Source of the DNA: Sialis fuliginosa
Lineage: Eukaryota; Arthropoda; Insecta; Megaloptera; Sialidae
Assembly: GCA_961205875.1 (NCBI GenBank)
Contig: OY540821.1
Span: forward strand, 14,880,001 to 14,944,000
Direction: 5' to 3'
Length of the DNA: 64,000 nucleotides
The notes beneath the pieces are model-generated. The model had not been told where the DNA came from. It was given only the letters and a program-made list of their open reading frames with translations, and did not search any database. Made by a program: the position numbers and the translations under genes. This document shows, in pieces, positions 1 to 16,700 of this stretch; position 1 is the first letter of the stretch, and each line of letters begins with the position of its first letter.

Positions 1-1849
1 TATGTATGTAAATGAACATTGTTTGATTTAATTATATTTCATTATTTGTGTCATCACCCGAACTTGGCGCTTACTTTATGGCACCATAAGTTTTTAATAT
101 ATGCATTGCTTTGAGACAAAACTGTTTGTACGCCACGGTTATAATATTTATTTTTACTACAAAATTGTTTCAACGAAATGACAAACCTTATGCTGTGTTT
201 AAAAAAGACTATGGATACATAACAACCAATTCTAGTCCGTATATGAAACTGTTACCAAAATTTTACGGCGGCCATCTTTTCTTAAATGTCAGTTTCATCC
301 TTTCCATGTATATTATCCCATTATAGTATGCAAATATGTTTTAAATTACAATTGAATTTAGTATGTATGAGAGATGATAGTTCCATAATCACTGAAATAC
401 TTTTAAAGACAATATAAAACATTTATTATTAATTAATTTTATAATTCAAAACAAAAATGACTCGTGGAGCGATATGGTAACAACGCTAGGTAATGTGTTA
501 TATAGGCAAATTAACTCGAAAACTACTGAACCGATTTTGATATGATTTTCACTGTCAGAATGCTTATAATTAATGTATACTAGATATCATCACGCTATTC
601 CAATCATGAGTTACATTAAACATATATACAGAAAATTAGTTTACTACTGAACCGATTTTATGTATTGTTACACAAATTAGTGACAAAACAAACCACGGCA
701 GTAAACAGTTGTCTTTTATTCCTGAACAAATATAATTTTTATTTTAAAATATTAAAATAAAATATAACATAAAAAAAAACGTTAACACAAGGTAAAATTT
801 TAATGAATAAAAATATCAGTTTTTTTTATTAATATTTTATAACCGTTGCGTAAGCACATTCCAATACTAATATAATTTAACTTAAAATCAATTAAATAGT
901 ATTTTATGTTTCTCATAGTAAAGGTGAGAAATTCCAACATTCTGCTTTTCAAATCAAAATTGGAATATTATTAAAATTACGTATATTTTTTACTCTTGCT
1001 CATTTTATTTTAAAATCAGTCATGGACAAATATCTATTTTTAAAATGACATACAACATTACTTCAAATAAAATTGTATAATTAATATTTCACTCTTGAAA
1101 ATTAACTTTTATTTAAACAAGGGTTTTACATTTTTTTATAATTAAAATGATATGTTTATTATCATCTAATGTAAATTTTATTTTAATGAGAAATCATTTT
1201 CATTTTAAGTTATGAATTTGGAAATAAATTTCAAAACATTACGAATTATATAAATATATATTTTTTAATTTGTAATCATTTATATTAATTGATTTTTTGT
1301 AATAACTATTTAAAAATAATATTAATTGTATTAAAACTACATTTTAAATTAAAAATAGCAAAGAATAAATATTTTAAAAAAACTTAAATTTGAAATTTCT
1401 ATTAATTATTATTAAAAAAATTATGCAGTCTACAGATTTTTACATACCATATTGCAGTTACTACATAATCTCCAGTGTTGATGCTGGCGATTATTTTAGA
1501 TAAAAAAAAATTAACTTGATCTCCTGTAGACCACATACAACATTTGTATTTCTATATGAATAGATAGATACAAAATTTCATTAAACATACATAGATGTAT
1601 TGAAAAAATCAAAAAGAAAATATGAGTACTCAGTTTTAAATCCTCAAAAAAGTTTTCCTAATTAATAGGAATATTTTTAGTGTTCAATATCAAAATCAAA
1701 ACACTGTCTGTCAATCTGTTTATATTTTATATTTATTATATCACAGTAGAAAGTTGAGATTAGGCATAGTTGTAGTAAATAATAGACTAATTAGAAATTA
1801 ATTGGAAAAATAGAAAAGCACATAATTATACATTTAAAAAAAATCCTAC
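1..1849 (-). other. LSD1 intron 3 (partial), no further exon seen
   Basis: Reading the minus strand for the continuation of the amine-oxidase domain after the donor at 1850/1849, I found no match to the expected downstream residues. The stretch is AT-rich with long A/T runs. It contains one copy of an interspersed repeat (about 196-495) and a fragment around 505-680 with the 'ACTGAACCGATTTTGATATG' type signature seen in other dispersed repeats. Short open frames here look like chance. Confidence 0.7.
196..495 (-). repeat. Interspersed repeat family R1, copy 1
   Basis: The reverse complement of this stretch matches 12190-12530 closely: shared blocks include the GGCGGCCATCTTTTCTTAAA segment, the TATGAAACTGTTA segment and the GGTAACAACGCTAGGTAATG segment. 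A third, partial copy lies at 55771-55945. Copies have small internal differences, as expected of an old mobile family. No coding capacity is visible. The exact ends were not determined. Confidence 0.8.
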
Positions 1850-3761
<1,912 letters not shown>

Positions 3762-5694
3762 TTTGTTTTATATATTTAAATACGGACCCAATATATCGGA
3801 AATTAATTCAAATTTTGTAAAGAAACCGGGTTTAACTTATAATTCCTATTCAAATTGTCAAAAAATATATACAAACATTACAGGTATGAACCGGTTATAG
3901 GAACCTAGCCGGACATGTCGCGCTCCTAGCGTGAAAATCTGTTATATATAACAAAGAAACAAACCAAAAGAAAATAGGACCCAAGATTTTTATATTAATT
4001 GCACAAAAACAGAGCTCTGCATTTTGAGTTAATAATAAAAAAGTTTCATTCAAAGTATGTTTTTTTAAATAAAATTTTTATGAATGTGAAACCATGTAGA
4101 ATTATAATATGCATTAAATCATTCAATGCAAATGGTCTAAATATGATAGTACTTATTTTTATAGAAAAAATACTAATTGTATGTTTATTATTTAAATTAA
4201 AATAAGGGTTTTCTTATTATTTTGTATTCGAATTTATTTTAGTTTTAATAGATTGCGAATAACCTCAGGCAAATAATAAAATTAAAAAACAATTTTTATT
4301 AATTAATTGTCTACCAAATTTGACCTTTAGTTCTTGACCTAAATTAAATGACCTTTTCTTCCAATTATGTATTAGATATCCTTAGGCGCATTGAATTTAA
4401 AATACAATTCTGTTATTGGAGCCTTAATACAAAATATAAAACATTTATAAAAATATATATTATTGCGTATACAGGGTCAGTCAAAAATAAGGTCCGGGAG
4501 ATTTATTTACGTAATTATTAATAAATTAAAAAGATAAAAAAAAATCTATTAAAGAAATAATAAATTACGTTTTATCGAATTTTCAAAAGGGGAAAAATAA
4601 AGCTATTCCTATTTATAAATAGTACAACTAATAGTTAAAATACTTTAAGTATAATTTTTTTATTTTTTTTATTTACGTGTGTTTTGTCTATCGAGTCGCT
4701 AGACTCATTTAGACAGCCTTAAGTATAATTTTTATAGTGATTAATATTAACTTTTTATTATTTACGTAATCGATAATTATTTTATGGTCTGTATTTTATC
4801 TAACCTTGAATTTTTATTTAAATATCTACAGATTTTGTTTCTAACGCTAATTCATTTTAACTTTTTAATAATATTTTTACGAACGTCCGGAAAGATTATG
4901 GCAATATTAAAATATTTTATAAAAGTATATTTCCTAAAAATAAACCTTATCACAATCAATAATTATAAAAAATTTCAAAACACAACCATCAAAATATATT
5001 TTTTTCTATTTCAACAGATAAAATATGAGTCACGTTATTTTAATTTAATTAATTTTTGTATTAACATTAGAGTTAAAAAAAGATAGCGAGGTAATTTGAA
5101 AATAAACTTTTAAAAAATACAGTTTTACCTATATATAATTTAATATACATCTACACTAGAGACGAGAAAAATCAAAGTAATTTTTAATATTTTATTTTAA
5201 TTTTTAATTATTCTCCAAAAATTGGTATAAAATGTGTTTAAATTAAATTATTTCATTGATTTTTTTCTGTTTCATTAAAATAATGTTTTAAAAAAATGAA
5301 GTATCTATACTATAATCGAATATAATTATTAAATCTGCTTAAAATAAATCGATAATACATTGTTCATAAAAATTTTGAAATTATTTATCAATTTTAAGAT
5401 AAGGAAAGTACCTACTTAAATTTTTTAACATTATTTGCTTTGAAGATACATAAATTAGTATACTATATACTTACATAATTATTACTTATCAAAATTGTTT
5501 TATTTCTATTAATATGCTAGCTATAGTTGACTTTAGTTATTAAATGGCATATGATAATTTTTTTCTTATAAATAATTTACTTATAAATCGAGAGACTTAA
5601 GTTGAAATTTCTCTTCTCGATAAATCTAAAATATTGAAAAATGGGAAGCACTAGAGAAAATAATATAAAATTTGTATATCTAATCAATTTTTCG

Positions 5695-5832
5695 GGATAC
5701 AAAGTAATAACCTATGTCCTTCCTCAGGATATAAGCTATCTCCTTGCCAAATTTCATCAAAATCGGTTCAGCAGTTTCGCCATGAAAAGGTAACAAACAG
5801 ACAGAGTTACTTTCGCATGACTATATTTTATA
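5695..5832. repeat. Dispersed repeat fragment with 'ATCGGTTCAGCAGTT' signature
   Basis: Sequence reads as the widely dispersed insect repeat end that includes CCTATGTCCTTCCTCAGGAT, then AAATTTCATCAAAATCGGTT, then an ACAGACAGAG tail. Related but diverged pieces occur near 520-560, 19270-19320, 37015-37090 and 46500-46540. It is a decayed non-coding transposon remnant; its class cannot be assigned from the sequence alone. Confidence 0.6.
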
Positions 5833-6407
5833 TAATGTGGATTTTTTATGTAAAGCTACATTACTATGGTTAATTGAATAATTTCACTAATGTTTATGAA
5901 ATGCAATTTACTAATCAAGCATTTAACTGGCAATTAAAATAAATTAAACAGTTTGAATTAAATTTAAATGTACGTCATAAAAATAATATTTAGTACGGAT
6001 CTGTTCTAATATCAATATCACAAAGTGTATTTTATCGCATGATATACATATTTATACCTTATTTAAATTTTCAAGTATTTAATTTGTTTTTAATTAATAC
6101 TATCACCATATTATTATCTCTAGCACTTATGTTAGTTACATGAATCCAATTCGAGAACTAATAATTATCTTTGATATTAAATAAGTCATTAAATTTTTGA
6201 AGTATTTACATCAATAAAAAATCAATATAGATATGCAAAAAAAAAATTAATCCAAATGGATTTAGGTATAATATTTACTTTCTTATATGAAGTATTAGTG
6301 AAGCCGATGGAAATTATCCATTTTGACTTTCTGTGATTCCATTCTGACTATCGCCATGATGTCTGTGTGTCTGTATGTCTTTGAGTGTTGTAACTCAAAA
6401 ACGACAA

Positions 6408-6674
6408 TTAACTTTAAGACTATCAAATGCCCTAAGACCGTCGAGACCTCCTTCCGCTATTATGAACAAATTAAAATTGATAAATTAACAAATAAGTTGA
6501 ATAATTCATATCTCAGCTTGGCGCGATCCTACAGACTCAAACTTTTTTTTATAAAATATAGCTTTCATCATTAACTTTAAGACTATCAAATGCCCTAAGA
6601 CCTCCTTCCCCTATTATGAACATATTAAAATTGATGAATCAACAAATAAGTTGATTAGTTAGTATCTCAGCTAA
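6408..6674. repeat. Direct tandem duplication, ~166-bp spacing
   Basis: The block starting ACTTTAAGACTATCAAATGC at about 6409-6519 recurs at about 6574-6674, with small indels (the first copy has an extra 'GTCGAGACC'-type insertion). Both copies end in TATCTCAGCT. It is non-coding and close upstream of OCT-A. Confidence 0.75.
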
Positions 6675-7794
6675 TACCTTATTAAAGGTTTTCTGGGTTG
6701 CTGAATAAGTATTTTTTTACAAATTAACATTGTTTATATTTAGCTATATCGGGTTCAACTGATCGACAAAAAATTTAAAGATAAAAAAAAGTTTACTCAA
6801 AAATTAACTGATTTTAACCAAAAAAGTGACTTATGCTCCATTGTGCACCCCCCCCCCCCCTAACTTGGCGCCCGGGCGGTCGTCTTGGTTCGCCCCCCCT
6901 CCCCTAAAGCCGGTACTGCTGTTCACTGTCAGAATTCGTATAAGAAAGTCCCGTGGCTCCCATGACAGATATTTTTATATTCATTTTGAAAATCTACTAT
7001 TGGCTTCAGGGTTTTATCTTCAATCAATATTTCGTCACACATTGCAGTAGATATCATTGATCTATTTTAAACACTACATACATAAGTTTTGTCTGGACAA
7101 CAAAAGAGTTTGCGATCAGCTGATTCATAAAGCCGATTTAATTTTAAGTGCACTCATTTCATTACTACAGAAATGTAGTAAATAAGTAGCTATAAATAGA
7201 ATTAGACAAAGAAAAGAAGAACCTTTTAATGTACTGGTCAGACTATTAATTAAGCATTTACAGTTGTGAGGGGAGGGGGGGGGTCAAATATACATCTCTT
7301 TATTGTATCACTTTCTATATCATGTATTTAAACCACATGCTATCTTTCTTTCAATACTATTTTTTATTATTTTATATAAATTGGAGGGGAGATATCTGCT
7401 GTACACTACTAGAACTTGAAATCTGTATTTAAATAATCATGTCGTCTCTTTTTATTATTGAATATTAAATATACGCTTTCTTTCTTAGTTAATGATGATA
7501 ATTTTATTATGTTTTTTTTTTGAATTAATATTTATAACGTAGTATAATATGTTTGTAAATTCATTCTCATTTTATCAGTTTTGGAAACAAGATGAGGATT
7601 GTGTATTTAATGTATGTAAATAAATAACTTTGATGGTTTAATCAGTATTTTATAATTAAAATAGTGATTTATATTTTGAAAAAAAATGAAAAAAATAATA
7701 TAGACTATTTAATAATATATTGTGATAGTAAAAATAAGAATTTGTATCTGTGATAAAATTTTGTATAAAATAGTTTAATTTATTAATATTGAAA

Positions 7795-10700
7795 ATGAAA
7801 ATTATTGAACTTGATAATATTTTAAAAGAGTTGGGAGATTTTGGAAAATATCAGAAGAGATATTATGCACTTATTTGTATACCATTAGTTTTTACTGGAC
7901 TTTTTGCAATTAGTTTCGTTTTTAGTGCTCGAATACCGGAATATAGGTAAGTGAAGAAATTATATTGTTTTAAATTAATTAATCTACTATAGTTTAATTG
8001 ATTGGCAAAATTATTTTATTTGTCTAATTTTTTTTAAGTTTAAATATTTAACTTATTTTTATTTGGCTGCTAAAACTGCATTTATTGGTAAATTATTTTG
8101 GAATAAACAGATAGAAAATCGACAAAAAATAGCCAAACTAATTCTCATGCGTCCAAAATACAGAATTTTTCAAAATTAGCTATCTATTTCTATGAAATCG
8201 GACGAATCTATTAAAAACCAACAACCTCTTATGTTTATTACCTAATTATGATAAGGAAGTAGATACATTTATAAATCATACTTAAGTCATATCTTTATTG
8301 AGAAATTTCAACATGTGCTTCGACTTTATCCTTATCATATTTCAAATTTATAGCGTTGAGAAACACACTTTGAAGGATTTCAAGAGTTATGTTTTGCAAT
8401 CTGCACTTCCACACCATAGAAAATTATCGTACGTAGATGTATCGTACGGAGATGAATAAAACATTTATCATTTAAAAGGTACTGTGCCATAGATGTGCAA
8501 AAAAAATCATTAAGGCAAGTAAAATAAAGTTAATATACACACATAATTTCCCCTCTCGCTGTTTGTTTATTTTATTAACAGCATAGCAATACTCCTAGCG
8601 CCACCAAGCGGCAAAAATAAATAATTTCGGGTTTCTGTCAAACGTAGAGAATGCGTATAGAGATTTCAATTCGCGTTCAATTGCAGTGTTTTTATTTGGA
8701 CAATTTTGTTGTAAAAGCAGGTTAAGTTAATAATAGGTAATATTAATATCAATAACCTTGACTTATAAAAAATTCGTTCCATTTCACTGAAATAGATAAC
8801 TGATAACTTGATTTTACCAATCAAATATCTTCCTAGACATTTATCAAATCGTGGTTCAGAAACCAAATGTCGGTAGCCTGGATTAATAACTTTATCTTTC
8901 ACGTCGTAGATGTTACATTCCAGAATGTGACGACAATGTATCGGTCACACAGCTTACACCTGAGTGGTTACAAAACGCAGTGCCGTTCAAAGGAAAGAAT
9001 CCCTCGAGATGTACAAGATTCCGATATAAACATATCAATGAATCCGTAGAATTCAATACACCCGATATGACGTGTTCAAGGGATAAGTTCGACAGGGATA
9101 TTATCGATAGTTGTGATGAAATTATTTATATGTCACCGAAAATAACAATCGCTAATGATGTAAGATATTTTATGTTATTTCAATATTTTTTGCTATGATA
9201 GTTCCTACAACAAATTGTTCTTCTTATGGCGACTGTGCGTCTGAAAATACATAATGATAGTTCTATTGTTTTACATTTAAAATATTATCCAACAGGAGTA
9301 AAATTGTTTGCAAAATAATATACAATTGTTTCTAAAAATTTCAGTGGAATTGTATAATCTTCATAATATTGTCTAGTTGTTAATCAGTTACCTACATTTT
9401 GATAATATATCTAATAAAATTTCCTTCCTGTAGTAGAGATAAGTATTTTAATAGTAAAATAATAATCAAATATGAAAATTTTATAAATGTTGATATTTAC
9501 GCATAATACCATAATTCCTTTACATTTTTTATCTAAGTATACACCATATGTTATTGATAATTCTAAAAATAGGCACATTTGTCATTAACAATAGTTTTGA
9601 TTTATGTTACTTTGAATTATCTTCAAATAATACATAATTAAGGAAATATTAAAATTAATTAGTTAAAAAAAAGAAAACTTGGTATCTTCAATAAATACAT
9701 TTACAACTTTATTATTACTTATATCGTAATTTTAATATGCACATAAAATATCTTGATAATTATATTAATGAACAATAATAAACACGTAAAAGATTATATA
9801 CATATGTATCTCGCGTGATATTTACAATGAAAAATAACTTTTTCGGCACATACTTTATTTTAGCTATTTTTCCAATAGATATTCGATTTCTTACACAGTC
9901 TATGTTCATAGTGAGTTCATATTTCATAAAACAATCTATATTAAATATTCTATTTCAGTTTTGATGAGAAACAACAGATTTTTAAAGACTATCTATAATT
10001 AGCTAATAAAATCTGTTCACTATAGTGGTGTACTCAGGATTTTTTCAGGGAGTGGAGCATTGACATCTGGCCCCTCACTGACTACAAAACTGTGGAGGGG
10101 GCATGCCCCCATGCCCCCCACCCGCTGGTTACGCAAATTATTTATTCAAACTCTAAAGGTTCTACAAAAAATTTTATTGTAAATTAAAGACAAGAATGAT
10201 TCCCAATTTCAGAGGGCTATATCTTAAAACTATGAGTTTTTAGGACTTTGATACTTTTAATCTGCTCATCAATGACTATCAGAATTCAAAATTTCGAAGA
10301 GTTTGACAGAGACCCGTTTTCCATAAGCGGGATCCTTTCTATTATAATAATAACTTTAATTATTAATTTAATTTTATGATTTTGCTTGTTTTCAGTTTAA
10401 TATCACATGCAACAACAATCACTGGAAGTTGACAATTGCTGGAACAATACACAACGTTGGGCAGTTTATATGTTTTGCTCTTTCTGGATTCATTTCTGAT
10501 AGGTAAAATATTTTAATTCAAAAGTGATTATCAAGATAAAGTAATTTAAAGTGAACATATAAATCTGCTGACTTCTAAAGAACAAATATGTAAATAAATG
10601 AATAATTAACACTGAACTTATCTTCATCCGTTTTGTGCAGATATGAAACATATGATTTATCAGTTCACGACCTAATTATTATCTACAATATAGTAGGTAC

Positions 10701-13700
10701 TGCATTTTTACATTGTTTTATTTATTTTACTATTAATTTTCTATAAATACTAACTACATAATATACACAATGATAGACATAGGCACGTAATTTTTTCGGG
10801 GTTTTCGCGGTAATCTGAATATGGATCTTTGCTTCCAATATTTCGTCACACATTGCAGTGGACATCTTCAAACCAAGATTCATAAAAGTAAAATTCTAAA
10901 ATCAGAATTTTCATTTATAATTTAATCTATTAGAGACATATATTTGAACCCACCACCCCTCTTAAATTGTTTTATAAAAATTTTACTTAAAAAAAATTTA
11001 AAACAATGAATGGTATTTTTAGTTTTGGGTACATGACATTTTTGACTCCTTTGACTAAAGGCTTCATAATCATCAACTTACATATATAAAATGCATTATT
11101 AAATTACAAATATATTCGCATATCATTATCAATTATAATCTATATTTATTAATAACATTGCAGATACGGAAGAAAGAAAACGCTGATCAGCTGTTTGATG
11201 CTAGCTGCAGTGACTGGCTTATTGAGATCATTTTCTCCGTCTTACTGGTGGTATATTTTCTTCGAATTTCTAGAACCGACCTTCGGGTCAGCTGCTTATA
11301 GTTCTGCATTTATTTTAGGTAAATAATAAAACTTAAATTTCAATATTGTATATAGGATGTACATTATTGAAATAACTCGAAATAATCAAACTTCAGAATT
11401 AAGTAATAACTACAAGAATTATTTTATTTATATAATAGGTGGAATAGATTATGTCTTTAGGGCCCTATCATGACCTTGTAAAGCCCATTTTTCCCTGTAC
11501 TTTTTAGAACAGAATCGTAAATGTAAATTTTTATTATTTTCAATAAAAAATTAAATAAAAATATTACCCAAACCCTTAAATAAAAAAGTTATTAATTGTA
11601 CAAAATGATATTAGAAATGTACTAATTTCAAATTACTCTTTGTACCCTTCAGGGTCCGTTTATCTTGTTGAATTTCAAGTGTGTAAAGACTATCCTGTTT
11701 GTCAACTTTAATTTGTCCCTTATTATTTGGTAGCATTATTCATTTCATTAAAACCAGTATATACTACTCCTGATGATACGTATGTATATTTGGCTGTCTT
11801 ATAAATTATTATTTATTTGAATTTTATTTCTTTTGAATAGAACCATAGAACTCGTCACGTATCTAGCTATATAATAAAATAGTAATAGTTAAAAGTAGTG
11901 TGCTTCTTTGTTAGGTTAGGTTAGGTCTCTTTTAAACAGCTTAGTTCTTTTTATTTGATGTCTTATTATGTTCTTGCAAGATTATTTTATTTACATTATT
12001 ATTTAATGTTATTTAAGCATTTGAAAAATTTCGTTCAAATATTACATTATAGTAGCGTTTTCCAATACTGCTTCGCTTGAATTAATTTTTTATAAACTTT
12101 CTATAAAATAAACAAGGTATTAATTACGGTGCCGACAATTTAAAGAGCTTATTGTATTAACTACTATGAAAAAGTAGTCAGCAAACCTCAGACAAGGAAA
12201 GATAAAGGACAAATAACACATTACCTAACGTTGTTACCATATCACTCCACGAGTCATTGGCGTATCATTCAGATTTATAATTAATAATTAATGTTTTATG
12301 ATGTCTTTAAAAGTATTTCAGTGATAATTGATTAACAGGGAATACACATACTAAATTCAATTATAATTTAAAGCATATTTAAATATTGTAAATTTTCAAC
12401 TGACACTTCTGAGATAATATGCATGGAAAAGGTGAAACTGACATTTAAGAAAAGATGGCCGCCGTATAATTTTGTTAACAGTTTCATATACGGACTAGCA
12501 TTGCCTGTTATGTATCCATAGTCTTTCCTAATCTAAGGCAATAAACTAACCCTTCCAAAGATATTAGTGATTCCAAGTCTAGAGAAGTTAAATAAGTTAA
12601 AGCAAACTTGATACAATAATGATTTACAAATCCCTATAACAGCGTATCCCAAAATAGGTTACGCAAAACGCCGGGGTTCCATTGATTAAATTTTTTTACT
12701 TATTTTACTTATTGTTAGTAGTATGCTCCCTTAAAATTGCGGTAAATATAGTTAAAAATAAATACATATATTTTCTAGGAATGGAACTTGTCGGACCTAG
12801 TAAACGAGTCATAAATGGTGCAATAATTAGTTCATGTTTCTCAATCGGGGAAGCTTTAGTTGGTGTAACAGCATGGACTGTTCTGTCATGGAGAACCATG
12901 TTACGAATAATCTACACACCTGGGCTTCTGCTGTTTGTCTACATATGGCTAGCACCTGAATCCGTAAGGTGGTTATTGTCTAAAGGTAGAGTAGATGAAG
13001 CGAGAAAGATTTTGACTAAAGCAGCTAAGACAAATGGAGTTATGTTTTCTGAGAAGGCTATGGAATCTTTGTCGATGACTGATTATGAATTAAATTCTAA
13101 TGTAAGTATAAAATTTAAAAAAAATTATATGAAAACATTCACATATTTGTTTAAAAAAAGCCGTATAACGATATAATACAAAATGCATTTTTTTGGAATA
13201 CCGATTTAGCATGACAAATAATATTTTCAATGATGCACGTGTATTTAAACTCAACCTTTTTAATTGATTTTTACACAGATGCGTACAGATGCTATAAATA
13301 CAAAAACAAAACACACTTGTCGTTTACGACCGTCATTTTTCTATAAATACCATTTCTTTGTTAGTCATAGTTGCATTGTTGAATGTGTTATTTTTACTAT
13401 TTATTGAAAGCAATAAGCGGTAGCATACAAACATAATTTATTACATTAACGTGCTGATATTTCCATTATGATTCTATTCCCATCGGTAACCTATGTCTGG
13501 TGATATACCGAGTGTCACAGATAACTTTTCTTTTCCAACTTGTATATCTAGTAAGTATCAAATAGTAATATAAGGTACTGGCACCAGTCTTGGATATGAC
13601 CCCAATATTAAATTACTGAATTAGAAATATTTGTTGATATTTGATTACTACCATTTTTGAATATTAATCTACATACATTCAACTGTCTTACAGCGTGATT

Positions 13701-16700
13701 TGATGACAATCCGCCAATAGGTGTCAAAATGGTAGACATGTAAGCTAATTATTAGTATAATTTATTTATTAATTATTATATTATCATAGAAACTGCTTTA
13801 CATTGTTTCAAATTTGATGAGTCTCTCTTTTATATATTTTGTGTCATAGTACTTATCATTTTGCAATTATTAGCAATTGTCCATCACTGCGTACTCATTA
13901 CTGGTTTTACTTTATCCATTACTGAAGAAAAAATATAAACAAAATACATAATTTAAAAAACAAACTACATTTGCAGACTTTGGTAATTAAATTAATTATT
14001 TAAAGAGACTTGTTAGGGTTCCGAAGAAACCCTATTAATATCGCTTTGTCGTCCGTCCGTATGTCCGTCCGTCCGTCCGTCCGTCCGTCCGTCCGTCCGT
14101 CCGTCCGTCCGTCCGTCCTTTTCACTCAAAGCTAAATAGCTCGTAAACTATATAAGCTAGAAACTTGAAATTTTTACTGAACATGTAAAATGACGCCCTC
14201 TAGTAAAATATGTACAAATTTATTGAATAAATAATTTTTCAGGGGGGGCAATAAGAAGCTAAAGCTAGGTAAAAAAAATATTTTTTTTTATACCAAGGTA
14301 TGTGGCACGTTAAAATGTATAACCAAACAAGCGGAATTTGACCCTTTTTTAATTTTTTTTCTAAATCAAAAATGGTGCCTGTAGGGGGCTTTAAAGCAAA
14401 TCCAAAAAAACAAAAAAATTGTATACCAAGACGTGTGGCACGTCAAAATTTACGTCTCAATTAGTAGAATATGCCCCTATTTTTTATTTTTTTTCTAACT
14501 CAAAAATGGCGCCTGTAGGGGGCTAAAAGCAGTATTTTATTTTGTCCCCCCCCCCTCTAACTCTGTAACTACCGGCTCAAAAAATCTGAAAAAAATTTGG
14601 TAACGAGGTTTTGGTGGGACTACCAACGACAAATACTAAAGTCAATAATATAATTTTAAATTTTGGAATAATAGGGAGGGGTGTAAGATAATTTAAATTT
14701 TTTATTTTCATATCTAGGCATGTGATATGTCAAAATGTACATCTCAACTCGTAGAACATGACCATATTTTTTATTTTTTTTCTAACGCAAAAATGGCGCC
14801 TGTAGGGGGCTAAAAGCAGTGTTTTATTTTGTCCCCCCCCCTCTATCTCTGTAACTACTGGCTCAAAAAATCTGAAAAAAATTTGGTAACGAGGCTTTGG
14901 TAGGACTACCAACGACAAATACTAAAATCAACAATATAATTTGAAATTTTGGAATTATAGGGAGGGGCGTCATAAAAAATTGTTTTTTTGATATCTAGGC
15001 ATGTGGTATGTCAAAATATAGATCTCAATTAGTAGAACTTGACACTTTTTTATATTTTAACTTTAACTTAAAAATGCACCTGTAAGTGGTTCCAAACATT
15101 TCACGTAGTACGTACTTCGGAACCCTTATGGCATACACTCGTGTATGTCTTGCCTGAATTATTTTTTAATAAACTCAAAAACAAAAAGTGATATATTAAT
15201 TCTAATAGTACCCTTTATATGCTGAATAGAAAAGAGCCATAAGAAACTACAAACAATATGTTCCTATCTACTTTTTCAAAAAAATTATGGTCACTTAAAT
15301 AAATTTGGAAAAAATTTTAAGTATCGTTTAAACTTTAAACAACGTATACATTTTCAATTTTTTAAGTAGTAAAACTCACCAATTTATTTAACCAAATTTG
15401 TATCTCTGAGATCCTCTTGTTGGAAAAGTTATCTGAGACGAATGCCAAAAAGGAAAGAGAGAAAAATATTTTTCTCTTTACGTATATACAATCATATTTT
15501 AGTAATATATACATTTTTATTCTAGGAAGAAGATATACCAAAACCTAAAACAAGTACAATAGTACAAGTTTTCAAATGTCGACCTCTTTTAGTTCGATAT
15601 TTAATCTGCATAGTCTGTTGGATAACATGCACATTTGTTTATTATGGTTTATCGTTGAATTCTGTTGCAATAGCTGGAAACATTTACTTGAACTTCATTT
15701 TCGTTTCACTGATAGAAATACCAGGGTACATTGTTTCTATTATTACACTTGATAGATTTGGAAGAAGGATATGTCTTTGTGGATCATTGTTATCAGCTGG
15801 ACTTTCTTGTATTATGTTTAGCTTCATTCCAGAAGGTAAATTTTTAATGAATACCAACTTTGTATGATTTTAATCTTAATCATGTAATATAATTTCTCTA
15901 ATATTAATTGATATAACGCTTTTAAATAGTTATTGCTAAATCATTTCATTTAAAAAATCGGTCTAAGTAATAGGTAATAGAGTTGAAAGAGTCACTATTC
16001 TTAATATCGAAATTAGTGCGGACTATATACGGCATTTGGAATTATTTTTACTGCAATTACATAGCTATTCGCTGTAACACTAGAACATGCAATATCATAT
16101 TGAAATTTTCGCAGGAAAAGTAAATTTTTGAGTGTATCTTCTACTTATTTTATTGAATATATTTTTATATACTTTGCATGGATAGTATGTTATTGTTTCA
16201 TGCCCCTCCTCCCCCCCCCCCCCAATCTATTGCTACATAGATTATTGACGAGATATGTATCTGTTAATAAATAATTAAAATATTTCAGGTTCAACAAATA
16301 TCAAGTTGGCTTTGTTTCTGTTTGGAAAATGTTCGATCACCATATCGTTCACAGCTATCTATGTTTTTACAACGGAAATGTTCCCGACTTCTGTAAGACA
16401 TTCCTTGTTAGGTAGCTGTTCAATGTTTGGAAGAATTGGATCTATTGTAGCACCACAAACTCCTTTATTGGTACGTTCATATTCTAAATATCACTAGATA
16501 TTTTTAACCAAAAATCAAAAATAGCATTTAATATTAATTTACACGTTCAATTATAAAACTATAATACCTCTACGTCTTATTTTCTTGTATTTTAGTCAAT
16601 ATTTGTATGACGCATTGAAGTTCAGTGCAGGAAATTTCACTAAAATTTTTTGAATTTTTGATTTCGTTAAAAGTATGTTTATTGTATAGAAAATGGCGTG

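Larger units (their letters stand above)
3762..7794. other. Intergenic region between LSD1 and OCT-A
   Basis: The two genes are divergent, so this stretch contains both promoters. I see no convincing gene: open frames here are short, low complexity and have no recognisable motif. It holds a dispersed repeat fragment at about 5695-5830 (containing ATTTCATCAAAATCGGTTCA, a common lepidopteran repeat signature), a tandem duplication at 6408-6674, poly-C and poly-G runs near 6847 and 7270, and a fragment at about 7018-7050 (CAATATTTCGTCACACATTG) that recurs at 10838-10868 in OCT-A intron 3. Confidence 0.6.

Noticed and set aside
1430-1500. Possible next LSD1 exon on the minus strand
   Set aside because: The short open stretch has no similarity to the conserved residues expected after DDDFEFTG and no convincing acceptor/donor pair.
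6323-6574. Open frame of 83 codons in the LSD1/OCT-A interval
   Set aside because: Falls in a tandem duplication, has no motif and no paralogue.
6845-6861. Homopolymer C run as a possible regulatory or structural site
   Set aside because: Similar C or G runs occur at 7270, 14545, 16205, 38158 and 58350, mostly inside repeats; simple low-complexity sequence.
11910-11928. (TTAGG)n insect telomere-like repeat
   Set aside because: Only about three units, as also near 46713; such short runs are scattered in insect genomes and are not a telomere.
12705-12899. Minus-strand open frame of 64 codons
   Set aside because: Antisense shadow of OCT-A exon 5; no independent coding features.
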